NCBI RefSeq assembly: GCF_007197645.1
Contig: NZ_VKGK01000027.1
Location: 1 to 64,000, forward strand
DNA: 64,000 nucleotides
Direction: 5' to 3'
DNA from: Shewanella hanedai
GTDB taxonomy: Bacteria > Pseudomonadota > Gammaproteobacteria > Enterobacterales > Shewanellaceae
The translations under genes and the position numbers were made by a program. Below the pieces are notes generated by a model. It saw only the letters and a list, made by a program, of their open reading frames with translations, did no database searches and was not told the origin of the DNA. Positions 1 to 8,714 of this stretch are shown piece by piece; the first letter of the stretch is position 1, and every line of letters starts with the position of its first letter.

Positions 1-119
1 GATCGCAGTTCAATATCCTAATCAGAAAATGAATTAGGTGTTCTAAATGAACCGCCCTGTGCGGAGCCGCATGCAGGGTGGTGTGGGGGCTGGAGGTTAG
101 ATACCTCCGGCTACCCGAT
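1..119 (+). mobile_element. 3' end of a group II intron (domains V and VI)
   Basis: The first ~119 bases match the layout found after the maturase gene in bacterial group II introns. A domain V-like hairpin lies at about 49-86: the outer stem is CCGCCCTG/CAGGGTGG, followed by a 2-nt bulge, then an inner stem TGCG/CGCA closed by GAGC. A domain VI-like hairpin lies at about 88-112 (GCTGGAGGT/ACCTCCGGC), then a tail ending CTACCCGAT. The intron body and its reverse transcriptase would lie left of the window. The 3' boundary falls just beyond the stop codon of the next gene, so that gene looks intact. Recognition is from memory of the family; the exact splice site is inferred. Confidence 0.7.
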
Positions 120-125
120 TATGTT

Positions 126-530
126 TCAATTTGACACTACCCATGGCAAACCAGATTGTTTTTTAATGCCACTATATGAATGATTCAAATTCTTGAAGAA
201 ACGTATTTTGCGATTAGCGAACTTAATCCAGCCTTGCACCTCTGTGCCAGATTCAGTAAATCGATTGTGCGCATAGAAATTTTCAATGTTGAGAACACTG
301 CCTTTTGGAATTAGTAAAAATTCACCTGTTGGAGCATGCTTAGGCCGAGAAAAGAGCAACCTGTAATCAGGATGGTTAACTTGATTATCAGCTATAACTT
401 CTAGTAAAAAAACAACTTCTGTCGTTACCATCTGCTTTCCTGCAAACTCAGGATACAAATGATTTATAGAGGTATGTTTAGCGCACCCACTTAAAAAAGA
501 AATGAACACAAATACTAGAAAATTACGCAT
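126..530 (-). CDS. putative lipoprotein, function unknown
   Basis: This 134-residue protein has a short hydrophobic N-terminus ending in the lipobox-like LSGC, so it is probably a lipidated envelope protein. I chose the internal ATG at 530 rather than one at 548, because AAAAGGA lies 5 bases upstream of it and the shorter form gives a clean signal peptide starting MRNFLVF. The mature part is polar with no domain I recognise. It sits alone: the group II intron tail lies against its 3' end and about 650 bases without a convincing gene lie upstream. It is a real gene by start-site logic, but no function can be proposed. Confidence 0.6.
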   Translation of the reverse strand: MRNFLVFVFISFLSGCAKHTSINHLYPEFAGKQMVTTEVVFLLEVIADNQVNHPDYRLLFSRPKHAPTGEFLLIPKGSVLNIENFYAHNRFTESGTEVQGWIKFANRKIRFFKNLNHSYSGIKKQSGLPWVVSN

Positions 531-1002
531 AAAGTCCTTTTGAAACATAACAGTATATTAGGCTGAATTCCGAATAAGAACAGTCAGCCTAGTGAATCTC
601 ATGCGAACAAGTTAACTTAAAACATATTTAAAATCAACAACTTAAAATGCGCTTTACTGCAAATCCACTGACTTTTCTGATGGTGAAAACCAGAATTTAC
701 TTATTTGTGACGTGATTTGATTTAACTATTGGGGAGAAATGTTTTTAAACAGCCACTTAGCAGTTGTTAACTCTAAATCGCTTTCCTTCTTACACCAAAA
801 TAATGCTGAAAATTCACAATGCTTATTATAACTGTTTATATGTACAGCTAGTGCAAAGATGGGCTGTGTCATCAAAAGATAAGGCTATGCATAAGCTTTT
901 AACATTAGATTTTCTATTAGCAAAGGTTGACTTCTGCTACTCAATACTTCTTGTGGTGAAACTGATAAAGGGGCAGAAACGATTTACAAAATGCTACCAA
1001 GT

Positions 1003-1154
1003 AAAGCTAAATCAAAAAATGTAGCCACCTTCATTTGAAGGCTAACAAGCTGGATCCTGAAACTAGTTCAGGATGACGGCAAAAAAGATTAACCCCAATA
1101 CCAACTCAGCCAAAAGCTAAATCAGAAAATGTAATCAGCCTTCATTCGAAGGCT
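1003..1154 (+). repeat. pair of ~41-base direct repeats
   Basis: Copies at 1003-1043 and 1113-1154 both begin AAAGCTAAATCA, continue AAAATGTA and end in a small hairpin (CCTTCATT[T/C]GAAGG). They flank the interspersed repeat at 1051-1080. The second copy lies just past the 3' end of the leftward gene ending at 1187 and could also fold as a weak terminator. Confidence 0.6.
1051..1080 (+). repeat. short interspersed hairpin repeat, copy 1
   Basis: The element reads TGGATCCTGAA...TTCAGGATGACGGC and folds with the perfect 8-bp stem ATCCTGAA/TTCAGGAT. An inverted relative is at 4163-4192. Elements of this kind are scattered between genes in many Shewanella chromosomes. Confidence 0.6.
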
Positions 1155-1186
1155 GGGGTTAAGTTTCTACTCATGCCATTTGTGAT

Positions 1187-1624
1187 TTATGCAGCAAGTT
1201 CCAGATAATCTAATGAGTTCAGCTGATAAATATCAAGGAGGATCTCAAAGTTTGAACCTGTACCTTCATGGGGTAAAAGCCTGAGTTTATGTAAAATCAG
1301 TGCTTGAGATTTACGCTCCAATATCAGCTCTAAATCCAGCATCTCTTGATACTCTACTTCAGCAAGGCTGTTTTTACTCAGCTTGCGTAATTTGCGGTAG
1401 GGGAGCAGTACTCGCTCCTCCCATTGCCGTACTTCTTGGGTTAACGTCGACCAAGCTTGGGGAAGCAACTGGTACGCTTGTTTATCTAACCAAATAGAGA
1501 GCAGTAACAGGTTGATATTGACCTCATGGTCATCCTGAAGCCGTAAATATAGAGCCTGATGCTCAAAATAATAAGTGTCACAAGCTTGCCACAACGAAAT
1601 ATCAAACTGATTAAAGTATGTCAT
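1187..1624 (-). CDS. TIGR02444-family protein
   Basis: This is a 145-residue soluble protein rich in Leu, Trp and Gln, with no signal peptide or membrane segment. The N-terminal pattern (F..SLW....YYF..QALYLRLQDDHEVNINLLLLSIWLD) is that of the TIGR02444 family of uncharacterised proteobacterial proteins. Members typically sit next to the ABC-F ATPase gene yheS, as here: the gap to the upstream yheS stop is 46 bases, so the two are probably co-transcribed. The molecular role is unknown. The family call rests on motif memory plus neighbourhood. Confidence 0.75.
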   Translation of the reverse strand: MTYFNQFDISLWQACDTYYFEHQALYLRLQDDHEVNINLLLLSIWLDKQAYQLLPQAWSTLTQEVRQWEERVLLPYRKLRKLSKNSLAEVEYQEMLDLELILERKSQALILHKLRLLPHEGTGSNFEILLDIYQLNSLDYLELAA

Positions 1625-1670
1625 CTAGCGTTTCCCTTGCCAAAAAGAGGATGTGACCATAAAAACGAAA

Positions 1671-3581
1671 TTAAATAGCTGCTCGAACTTCTATTTCTAT
1701 CTCTTCAATCGACTCTTGAACGTCTAGCCATTCTAACTCACTCTCTTCTACAGCTTGAGCTAACTTAGTTCGTTCAATTAATACTTGAGTCAATTTATCC
1801 TTATTTTCAGCTTCATACAAGCTCATATCCGCAAGCATCTCTTCAATATCTGCTAATCGAGTGTTGGCTTTCTCTTGGGCTTTTTCGAGTTGCACCTGAA
1901 TTTTACGCATTGGCGATAGCTTCTGCCTAAGTTCTGCTTCAAGGCGCTTTTGCAGTTTTTTATCTTGTGCAGGTTTGATCTCTAAGCTGGCTTCGACCTT
2001 GTTAGCGGCCTTAGCGGCATCAAGTAGCCATTGATGGTAATCATCAAGGTCGCCATCAAAGTCACGAACATGACCGTCATCAACGAGGTAATAATCGCTA
2101 CAGCTCAGTCTTAATAAATGCCTGTCGTGCGAGACGATGATCATGGCGCCTTCAAATGACTGCAATGCCATGGTTAGCGCGTGACGCATCTCCAGATCCA
2201 AGTGGTTGGTTGGCTCATCGAGAAGCAAGAGGTTAGGGCGTTGCCATACCAAGAGCGCCAGCACTAATCGGGCTTTCTCACCACCGGAGAATGGGCGCAC
2301 GGCCGAGAGCACCATGTCGCCATTAAAACCGTAACAACCGAGGAAGTTACGCAGCTCTTGCTCTTTGTGGGTTGGTGCCAGTCTAGACAGATGCTGCAGC
2401 GGCGAATCATCTAAGCGTAAGCTTTCTAATTGATGCTGAGCAAAGTAGCCGATATTCAGCCCTGGGTTTGTTTCATACTTGCCCTTCAAAGGAGACAGCT
2501 CTCCTGAGAGCAATTTAATCAGGGTCGATTTACCTGCACCGTTTCGCCCTAACAGGCCGATACGTGCGCCAGGAACCAAGTTAAGCTGTACGCTTTTAAG
2601 GATCTCTTTATCGCCGTAACCCACAGAAACATGTTCCATGGTGACTAAAGGATTTGGCAGAGTATCAGGCTCTTTAAAGGACATATGAAACGCACTGTCA
2701 GCTTGAGCTGGCAGCAGTTCTGCCATACGCTCTAAGGCTTTCAAGCGGCTTTGAGCTTGTTTGGCTTTACTGGCTTTATAACGGAAACGGTCGACGAACG
2801 TCTGCATATGATCGCGTTCTTTTTGCTGGCGTTCAAAGGCGGCTTGTTGTTGAGACATACGTTCTGCACGGATGCGCTCAAAAGCAGTGTAATTGCCTTT
2901 GTAGTAGTTGAGTTTGGTGTTCTCAACATGAATAATTTCTGAGACGATACCGTCGATAAAGTCGCGGTCGTGACTGATTAGAATCAGGGTTCCCTGATAG
3001 GCTTTAATCCATCCCTCTAACCAATACATGGTGTCTAAATCTAAGTGGTTGGTTGGCTCATCGAGAAGCAAAAGATCTGAGCGACACAATAGTGCTTGAG
3101 CCAAGTTGAGGCGCATACGCCAGCCCCCAGAAAAGCTTTTTACTGGGTTACTCTGCTCAGCTTCACCAAAGCCAAGGCCTGCCAGCAAACTGGCTGCACG
3201 AGAATGGATAGCGTAACCACCAATCGCATCTATTTTGCCGTGAAGCAGGGCGATGAGGTTACCGTTATCATCACTCTGAGCTTTGGCCAGCTGCGCCTCA
3301 AGTCCACGATATTCAGTATCACCATCAATGACATATTCCAGTGCAGAAACGTCCAGTGCAGGGGTTTCCTGAGCCACTGTCGCCACTTGCCAGCCGCTTG
3401 GTAGGCTGAACTCGCCTTTGTCCAAGCTGATGTGGCCTAAAATGAGGGCCAGCAATGATGATTTTCCTGTTCCGTTAGCACCCACTAATCCAACCTTATG
3501 GCCAGGATATATTGTTAATGAGGTTTCATCTAAGAGTGTCTTAGAACCGCGGATCAGTTGTGCTTGAGTGATGGATATCAT
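1671..3581 (-). CDS. yheS: ABC-F family ATPase YheS
   Basis: This is a 636-residue protein with two fused ATP-binding cassettes and no membrane segments, as in ABC-F proteins that act on ribosomes. The first cassette has Walker A GANGTGKSS, signature SFSGGWRMR and Walker B LLLLDEPTNHLD. The second has GRNGAGKST, PFSGGEKAR and LLLLDEPTNHLD. Between them is a charged linker (residues ~240-310), and a long coiled coil follows at the C-terminus (from ~540). The start is taken at the ATG beginning MISITQAQL, because E. coli YheS starts at the equivalent position and the 9-residue extension upstream looks unrelated. Length matches the family (~637). It probably forms an operon with the TIGR02444 gene downstream. 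Confidence 0.93.
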   Translation of the reverse strand: MISITQAQLIRGSKTLLDETSLTIYPGHKVGLVGANGTGKSSLLALILGHISLDKGEFSLPSGWQVATVAQETPALDVSALEYVIDGDTEYRGLEAQLAKAQSDDNGNLIALLHGKIDAIGGYAIHSRAASLLAGLGFGEAEQSNPVKSFSGGWRMRLNLAQALLCRSDLLLLDEPTNHLDLDTMYWLEGWIKAYQGTLILISHDRDFIDGIVSEIIHVENTKLNYYKGNYTAFERIRAERMSQQQAAFERQQKERDHMQTFVDRFRYKASKAKQAQSRLKALERMAELLPAQADSAFHMSFKEPDTLPNPLVTMEHVSVGYGDKEILKSVQLNLVPGARIGLLGRNGAGKSTLIKLLSGELSPLKGKYETNPGLNIGYFAQHQLESLRLDDSPLQHLSRLAPTHKEQELRNFLGCYGFNGDMVLSAVRPFSGGEKARLVLALLVWQRPNLLLLDEPTNHLDLEMRHALTMALQSFEGAMIIVSHDRHLLRLSCSDYYLVDDGHVRDFDGDLDDYHQWLLDAAKAANKVEASLEIKPAQDKKLQKRLEAELRQKLSPMRKIQVQLEKAQEKANTRLADIEEMLADMSLYEAENKDKLTQVLIERTKLAQAVEESELEWLDVQESIEEIEIEVRAAI

Positions 3582-3642
3582 GAAATAAGACTTGGTGACC
3601 GAATGCAATTGCCGCAGATGATATCTTACAAGTGGCTCTCAT

Positions 3643-3652
3643 ACCAATCACT
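3643..3652 (+). repeat. fragment resembling the MITE terminal repeat
   Basis: ATACCAATCA in the yheS-yheV divergent spacer matches the first ten bases of the 16-bp terminal inverted repeat of the element at 36002-36267. It may be a remnant, or chance. Confidence 0.3.
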
Positions 3653-3761
3653 AGTGTCGATAAACAGGGCAATAAAGGCGCATAGAGTCGGGTGATCTGC
3701 CTTTGTTTATGGCAAAATAGTGCACTAACATAAAATAATTAGAATATAAGGTTGGAAAGAC

Positions 3762-3962
3762 GTGGCTGAAGTAAAAGTAAAAAAGCGTTTTGTTGCAGGT
3801 GCTAAATGCCCCAAATGTAAGGCCTTAGACAGTATCGTATTATTTAAGCTTAATGGTGTTGAAACCGTTGAGTGCATCGAGTGTGATTACAGCGAACAGC
3901 AAGCTGATGAACAAGTGGCCAAGCAGGCGACAGGCGATGTGATTGGTGTGTTTAAACCTTAG
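3762..3962 (+). CDS. yheV: YheV family zinc-ribbon protein
   Basis: This 66-residue protein is the same length as E. coli YheV and opens with the family pattern (KKRFVAGAKCPKCKALDS). Two Cys pairs, CPKC and CIEC, should bind one zinc ion as a small ribbon. The start is GTG, with GGAAAG a few bases upstream. It is divergent from yheS, close to which yheV is also found in enterics. The function of the family is not established. Confidence 0.9.
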   Translation: MAEVKVKKRFVAGAKCPKCKALDSIVLFKLNGVETVECIECDYSEQQADEQVAKQATGDVIGVFKP

Positions 3963-4326
3963 GTTTTGGTGCTTGAGGTAGGGCGGGCTGTGCCCTACGA
4001 GGACGTTCGCAAGCTCACTGCTAGAACGCTGCGCTGCTAGAAAAAGCTGAGACGAACGTCGCGTGCGACCCACTCGAGTACGGAACGCGTTGCTTACAGA
4101 ATAGCCTACGGCTACAGGAACGCTTTGCTTACGGTAAAAACTAAGCTGAGGATTTTGCCATTGCCGTCATCCCGGGCTTGTTCCGAGATCCACTCTTTTG
4201 ATTTTAAGCAATGCAGTAAGGGCTGCGCCCTGCGAGGGCGCTTCGCTAAGTTCAAGGGATAGAAATTTAAACTACCTTGTTACTTCTACAGGTTGTGTTT
4301 TAACTGTTCAGTAAGATTTAAATTGA
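3963..4326. other. intergenic interval with repeat debris
   Basis: No gene is supported. The stretch is made of short near-repeats such as GGGCTG[T/C]GCCCT, GAACGC and [A/T]TTGCTTAC, plus the interspersed element at 4163-4192. It looks like accumulated intergenic repeat fragments between convergent genes. Confidence 0.55.
4163..4192 (-). repeat. short interspersed hairpin repeat, copy 2
   Basis: Read on the minus strand this gives TGGATC..GGAACAAG..CGGGATGACGGC, matching the layout of the element at 1051-1080 in the opposite orientation. The sequences differ at several internal positions, so this is a diverged family. Confidence 0.55.
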
Positions 4327-4364
4327 GCCTCTAATGGGACAAACTCCCATTAGAGGCTTTTTTT
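4327..4364 (+). terminator. rho-independent terminator
   Basis: A perfect 13-bp stem (GCCTCTAATGGGA / TCCCATTAGAGGC) with loop CAAAC is followed by seven T residues. It points rightward but lies between convergent genes and may stop both. Confidence 0.85.
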
Positions 4365-4382
4365 AGAGCTAATTAAAGCAGA

Positions 4383-7300
4383 TTACTGACCTAATTCAGT
4401 TGGGAATGCAGGCGGAGCGTTATGGCGCACAGGTGTGAAGTCTTTTAACTGTTGCTGAACTTCTACAATGGCGCGATCTAATTGAGGATCTTCACCTTTA
4501 TTCACTGCAACCGGATCTAACTCCACTTCAATGTCTGGCGTCACACCTTCATTTTCAACACGCCATTCATGATCTGGGGTAAAGAATCTAAAGTTTGGTA
4601 CGGTCACTCGGCCGCCATCAATAAAGTTACGGTTGGCAGAAATACCAATTAAGCCACCCCATGTTGTTTTGCCCACTAACGTCCCTAGTTCTAGACGCTT
4701 AAAGGCGTAAGGTAAGAAATCACCACCAGAGCCTGCATCTTGGTCAATTAGCATCACTTTCGGGCCATAAATAGCACCTGCTGGCGTGTCATAGACCATA
4801 TCACCTGAACGGTATTTCCAGCCTGACAAATGCTCACGGCTCAATACATCAATAATATAGTTTGCAGCTTGACCACCACCGTTACTGCGCTCATCTAAAA
4901 TAACGCCTTGGCGATCAACTTGAGCAAAAAACATGCGGTTAAATGAGGTGTAACCCGCCGTTGTTGTATTGGGTAAGTAGACGTAGCCCACTTTGCCATC
5001 CGTCGCTTTTTCGACATATTTACGGTTGTTTTCAACCCAGTTCCAGTGACGTAAATTAAAATCTGATTTAATCGGCTCTACCACAACAGTATGGGCATGT
5101 TTAGCTTTGCCATCGTAGCTGACGGTTAAACGAACTTGTTTATCAACCTTGCCCACAAACAGTGAATAGATATTAACGGAGGCATCTACCGATTGACCAT
5201 CAACTTCTAGAATGTAATCCCCAACATCAATGTTATTGCCCGGTACCGCCAGTGGTGCTTTTAGATGCGGGTTCCAAGCTTCTCCAGTGTAGATATTGGT
5301 AATGCGATAAAGGCCATTTTTGATTTGGACATCAGCGCCTAATAATCCCACTGATATTGTTGTTTCAGTATGAACATCACCACCGACAATGTAGTTATGA
5401 CCCACTTCCATTTCAGAAATCATTTCACGCATTAAGGCATTTAAATCTTCACGGCGACCGACATGTTTTAGTAGTGGCTGATATTTATCGTATACCGCTT
5501 GCCAATCCAAGCCATGCATTTTGGGATCGTAGAAATAGTCACGCTCGTTGCGCCATGCTTCATCGAAGATTTGGGCCCACTCTTCGGCTGGATTAATGAG
5601 GGCTTTAACATCTGCTGTGTTTAACGATTTAAGCTCAATCGTCTCTGCGACGGTGGCAGTAGAGATTGCATTTCCACTTCCTACTAACAACAATTGTTTG
5701 CCATCAGCAGAGGCGGTGACAGACTCAATATTGTCAGCAACATTGTCTACTTTACGCTCTTCAAAATTGAAACGTTTTAACTGTGAAGTGTTTAATGGAT
5801 TACCATCAATTTCAATACTTGAGCCTATTTGTACGCCCTCAATGAAATACAGGTTGTTGTCTTCTGCAGCCGTTAACCCCCAGTAATTACGCTGTGGCAC
5901 TGGTAGAGATACAATTCGCGATGACAGGCCTTTAATGTCGATGTTAGGCGTGGACGCATCGCTGTCTTTTTCATCTTCATCTTTGTTGCCTTCAAGATGA
6001 CGATAGGATTCGTCAGCAAGTTTAGGCATTAATGGTGATTTGCCCTCTTTTTGTAGTACAGCAGCATATAAGCCATAACGAAGTGGTTGCTCTTGGCTTG
6101 ATAGATCCAGTCCAAATGCGGTTAACCCTTTGTTAGTTGAAGAGGCAAAATACAGATACTGACCATCTGGACTAAATGCGGGGGCAGCATTATCACTCAT
6201 GCCATCGGTGACTTTATGGTGCGAGTTATCTTCAATGTCGTATAAATACAAGTCACGAAAATAGTTAGTGTTATTTTGGGTATAGGCTAACCATTTGCTA
6301 TTGGGCGAGCTCACGACATCATAATCTGTCATCGCAATATTCTTCATGACTTTGGTTTTTTTACCTGTCTTCAGCTCAATTAACCATAAGGCCATATTGG
6401 AGTCGCCAAAAACGATATGTTTGCCGTCTGGCATCCAATTAAACAGGGTAAAGTCGGCGGTATGTTTGCCTAAGTCGACACTTTTTTGGATTTGACCAAA
6501 CTGATCGGCCAATACCAGTTGATAGTCTCCATCTTTATCCGTTATATAGGCGACTTGTTCACCTTGTGGCGACCAGAGTGCATCACGCTCATTCTGACCT
6601 GATGTGTTGGTCAGGTTGTAGGTACTTCCATCTTTCACTGGGACGCTAAACACTTCACCACGGGCACTGACTAATACTTGTTTGCCTGTTGCTGAAATCT
6701 GGCTGCTGGAGAGTGCTGGCATGGCATCTTTCCATTGTGGGCGGCGTTGAGGCAGGTCGGCTTGAATATCAATATTAAGCTGACGGTTGTTACCTGATAG
6801 GGTATCAAGTACAAATAATGCGCCGCCCTTCTCGAAGACAATGTCAGTGCCAAAGGCATTGGCATTAGCAATATCCCAATCCTTAAAATCAGTCACTTGT
6901 TCTACCTGACCATTTTTGAAACTGTAGATGTTTTTATGCTTGCTGCGATCTGAAATAAAATACACATGGTCACCAACCCACATTGGTGAACTATCAGAAA
7001 AGTTGCCGTGGGGAACTTCTTCATAACTGTGCTTGTTGAGATCGTAAATCCATACAGGAGGTGTGGTTCCTCCACGATGATTACGCCAGCCATTTTTGCC
7101 GCCATGGGCTAAACGCTCAGGGTTATACGCTAATTTAGAACCATCAGCATTTACCTTTCCATCTGAAACAACCGCCTCCATCACTTTGACGGGGAACCCG
7201 CCTTGGATAGCAACGCTAAAGAGTTGCCCAGTACGGTTGTGAGCGATGTTGCGGCGGGAGGTAAATAATACCTGTTTGCCATCGGCAGACCAGCCTTTCA

Positions 7301-7622
7301 CTTCATCAGTACCGGGGTGCCAAGTTAATCGCTGTGGTTGACCACCGTCAACAGACACCAGATACACATCACTATTACCTTCGTAGTCGGCAGTAAATGC
7401 AATCCATTGACCATCGGGAGATAAATGGGGATTAGTTTCATTGGCTGCATGGGAGGTAATACGTTTTACCTGCTCACCTTGTTGGTTCGAGACGTAAATA
7501 TCACCAGCATAAACAAAGGCTAATTTATCTTGGGCAATACTGGGCTCTTGTAGTAATAACGTTTGTGCTTGAACGCTGCCAGCCAACATACAGGCTGCAG
7601 CTAGGGTAAGTTTTGTTTTCAT
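4383..7622 (-). CDS. secreted tricorn-type S41 peptidase
   Basis: This 1079-residue protein has a Sec signal peptide (MKTKLTLAAACMLAGSVQAQ). The order of parts is that of bacterial tricorn-like proteases: an N-terminal WD40/TolB-like propeller (repeated SPDGQWIAFTADYEG and SADGKQVLFTSRR motifs), a second propeller half, a core helical segment (~680-760), a PDZ-like domain (~770-860) and a C-terminal S41 peptidase domain. The probable nucleophile Ser is in DQDAGSGGDF. It is expected to degrade peptides in the periplasm. It stands alone, with its 3' end facing the terminator at 4327-4364. Length is normal for the group. Confidence 0.9.
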   Translation of the reverse strand: MKTKLTLAAACMLAGSVQAQTLLLQEPSIAQDKLAFVYAGDIYVSNQQGEQVKRITSHAANETNPHLSPDGQWIAFTADYEGNSDVYLVSVDGGQPQRLTWHPGTDEVKGWSADGKQVLFTSRRNIAHNRTGQLFSVAIQGGFPVKVMEAVVSDGKVNADGSKLAYNPERLAHGGKNGWRNHRGGTTPPVWIYDLNKHSYEEVPHGNFSDSSPMWVGDHVYFISDRSKHKNIYSFKNGQVEQVTDFKDWDIANANAFGTDIVFEKGGALFVLDTLSGNNRQLNIDIQADLPQRRPQWKDAMPALSSSQISATGKQVLVSARGEVFSVPVKDGSTYNLTNTSGQNERDALWSPQGEQVAYITDKDGDYQLVLADQFGQIQKSVDLGKHTADFTLFNWMPDGKHIVFGDSNMALWLIELKTGKKTKVMKNIAMTDYDVVSSPNSKWLAYTQNNTNYFRDLYLYDIEDNSHHKVTDGMSDNAAPAFSPDGQYLYFASSTNKGLTAFGLDLSSQEQPLRYGLYAAVLQKEGKSPLMPKLADESYRHLEGNKDEDEKDSDASTPNIDIKGLSSRIVSLPVPQRNYWGLTAAEDNNLYFIEGVQIGSSIEIDGNPLNTSQLKRFNFEERKVDNVADNIESVTASADGKQLLLVGSGNAISTATVAETIELKSLNTADVKALINPAEEWAQIFDEAWRNERDYFYDPKMHGLDWQAVYDKYQPLLKHVGRREDLNALMREMISEMEVGHNYIVGGDVHTETTISVGLLGADVQIKNGLYRITNIYTGEAWNPHLKAPLAVPGNNIDVGDYILEVDGQSVDASVNIYSLFVGKVDKQVRLTVSYDGKAKHAHTVVVEPIKSDFNLRHWNWVENNRKYVEKATDGKVGYVYLPNTTTAGYTSFNRMFFAQVDRQGVILDERSNGGGQAANYIIDVLSREHLSGWKYRSGDMVYDTPAGAIYGPKVMLIDQDAGSGGDFLPYAFKRLELGTLVGKTTWGGLIGISANRNFIDGGRVTVPNFRFFTPDHEWRVENEGVTPDIEVELDPVAVNKGEDPQLDRAIVEVQQQLKDFTPVRHNAPPAFPTELGQ

Positions 7623-7932
7623 TATTAATTCCTAGACGATATCGTTCCACTTTTGTAAAACCAATATCTAACGCGTTATTTTTGTAGATTACTTTTATGC
7701 CAGTAATTAATACAAACTAGAATTGAATCAAATTGTAACTGAGGCTTCGAAAGCATATAGTTTTTAACTGAAATGAGTGTTAACTATCGCCATCTACAAT
7801 GTAATTTTCATCAAGTTTACTCAAGTAATCCTAAGCGCGCACTAGGATTAATCCTGAGCCGTTATGCGCTTAGCCCAATTGACAAAATGCATCGGGATTG
7901 ACGATGTAATTTTGTTTGATAGAGTTGAAATT

Positions 7933-8406
7933 ATGACAATAGACGATTCATCTGAACAATTTATCTCTTTATATCAGAGCGTATATAAGAATCTTCATTC
8001 TGCTTGGGAGGACGATGTACAAAGGCCGTCCTCTGAGGCTATAGCAGTAATGAATCACCTGGTAATTAGCGGCCCGTTAACGGTAACTGAAGCCGCTACT
8101 CACTTTAATCGTGCCCAATCTGCAATGAGTGAGTTGATTGACCGATTACAAGCCAATGGATACGTTGATCGGGTTAAAGATGCTCGAGATAAGCGTAAAA
8201 CCTTTGTTTGGTTGACGAAAAGTGGACGAGAAATATTTAACAAAACTCAGGAAGTGCTGGATAGAGAGTTGCTGGAAAACAGCATGGAGTTATTAACCGT
8301 TAGCGAGCGCACTGCTTTAATAAAAAGCCTTGAATCTATTGCGTCCGCTTCTCAAGCGATATTAACCAAGAAGAGACAAGAAGATGAAACATTCAAATCA
8401 TTGTGA
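7933..8406 (+). CDS. MarR family transcriptional regulator
   Basis: This 157-residue protein is built as a winged helix-turn-helix: a recognition region TVTEAATHFNRAQSAMSELIDRL, then the wing NGYVDRVKDARDKRKTFVWLTKSG. N- and C-terminal helices would form the dimer interface. I take the start at the ATG giving MTIDDSSEQ, since the 23 residues before it do not belong to the fold. The gene for a zinc-ribbon protein overlaps its last 23 bases, so the two are translationally coupled. The ligand is unknown and no operator was identified. Confidence 0.85.
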   Translation: MTIDDSSEQFISLYQSVYKNLHSAWEDDVQRPSSEAIAVMNHLVISGPLTVTEAATHFNRAQSAMSELIDRLQANGYVDRVKDARDKRKTFVWLTKSGREIFNKTQEVLDRELLENSMELLTVSERTALIKSLESIASASQAILTKKRQEDETFKSL

Positions 8407-8623
8407 AAGTTGTGGTATGTCAATTAATGACGGTACTTATTGTCAGTATTGCACTGATGGTGATGGCAAGTTACAGGCGTTTAACGAGAGATTTGAGCGC
8501 ATGGTTCAGTGGGTCATGAAGGAGAATAAAGATCTCTCCAGAGGCGGAGCTGAAAATACCACAAAGGAATACATGCGTACGATGCCAGCATGGCAAAACC
8601 ATCCCGATATTAGAGAAACATAA
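8384..8623 (+). CDS. small zinc-ribbon domain protein
   Basis: This 79-residue protein has four Cys in CESCG...CQYC close to the N-terminus, the pattern of the putative zinc-ribbon family PF12674, followed by a helical tail. It overlaps the upstream marR-type gene by 23 bases and is preceded by an A/G-rich ribosome site (AAGAAGAGACAAGAAG). Family members are often fused or paired to regulators. A role in sensing or as an accessory to the MarR protein is inference only. Confidence 0.8.
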   Translation: MKHSNHCESCGMSINDGTYCQYCTDGDGKLQAFNERFERMVQWVMKENKDLSRGGAENTTKEYMRTMPAWQNHPDIRET

Positions 8624-8663
8624 TTAATATGGGTAAGGGTACTCAGTAGCTGTAAAATGAATA

Positions 8664-8684
8664 AAGCCTGCTTATTGCAGGCTT
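8664..8684 (+). terminator. terminator-like hairpin after the MarR/zinc-ribbon pair
   Basis: An 8-bp stem (AAGCCTGC/GCAGGCTT) with loop TTATT is followed by ATTATTTGG, a weak T tract. Confidence 0.65.
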
Positions 8685-8714
8685 ATTATTTGGTTATCTT
8701 TGTGCGAGTCACAT

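Larger units (their letters stand above)
549..1186. other. gene-poor interval with short repeats
   Basis: No convincing gene was seen here. An 86-codon plus-strand reading frame at 764-1024 has no recognisable domain and runs into a repeat. The interval holds two ~41-base related copies (1003-1043 and 1113-1154) and one interspersed hairpin repeat (1051-1080). Confidence 0.6.

Noticed and set aside
764..1024. 86-codon plus-strand open frame
   Set aside because: No recognisable domain or convincing ribosome site, and its end runs into a repeated sequence; most likely chance.
3840..4073. 77-codon minus-strand frame over yheV and its downstream spacer
   Set aside because: Antisense to a clear gene and composed partly of intergenic repeat debris.
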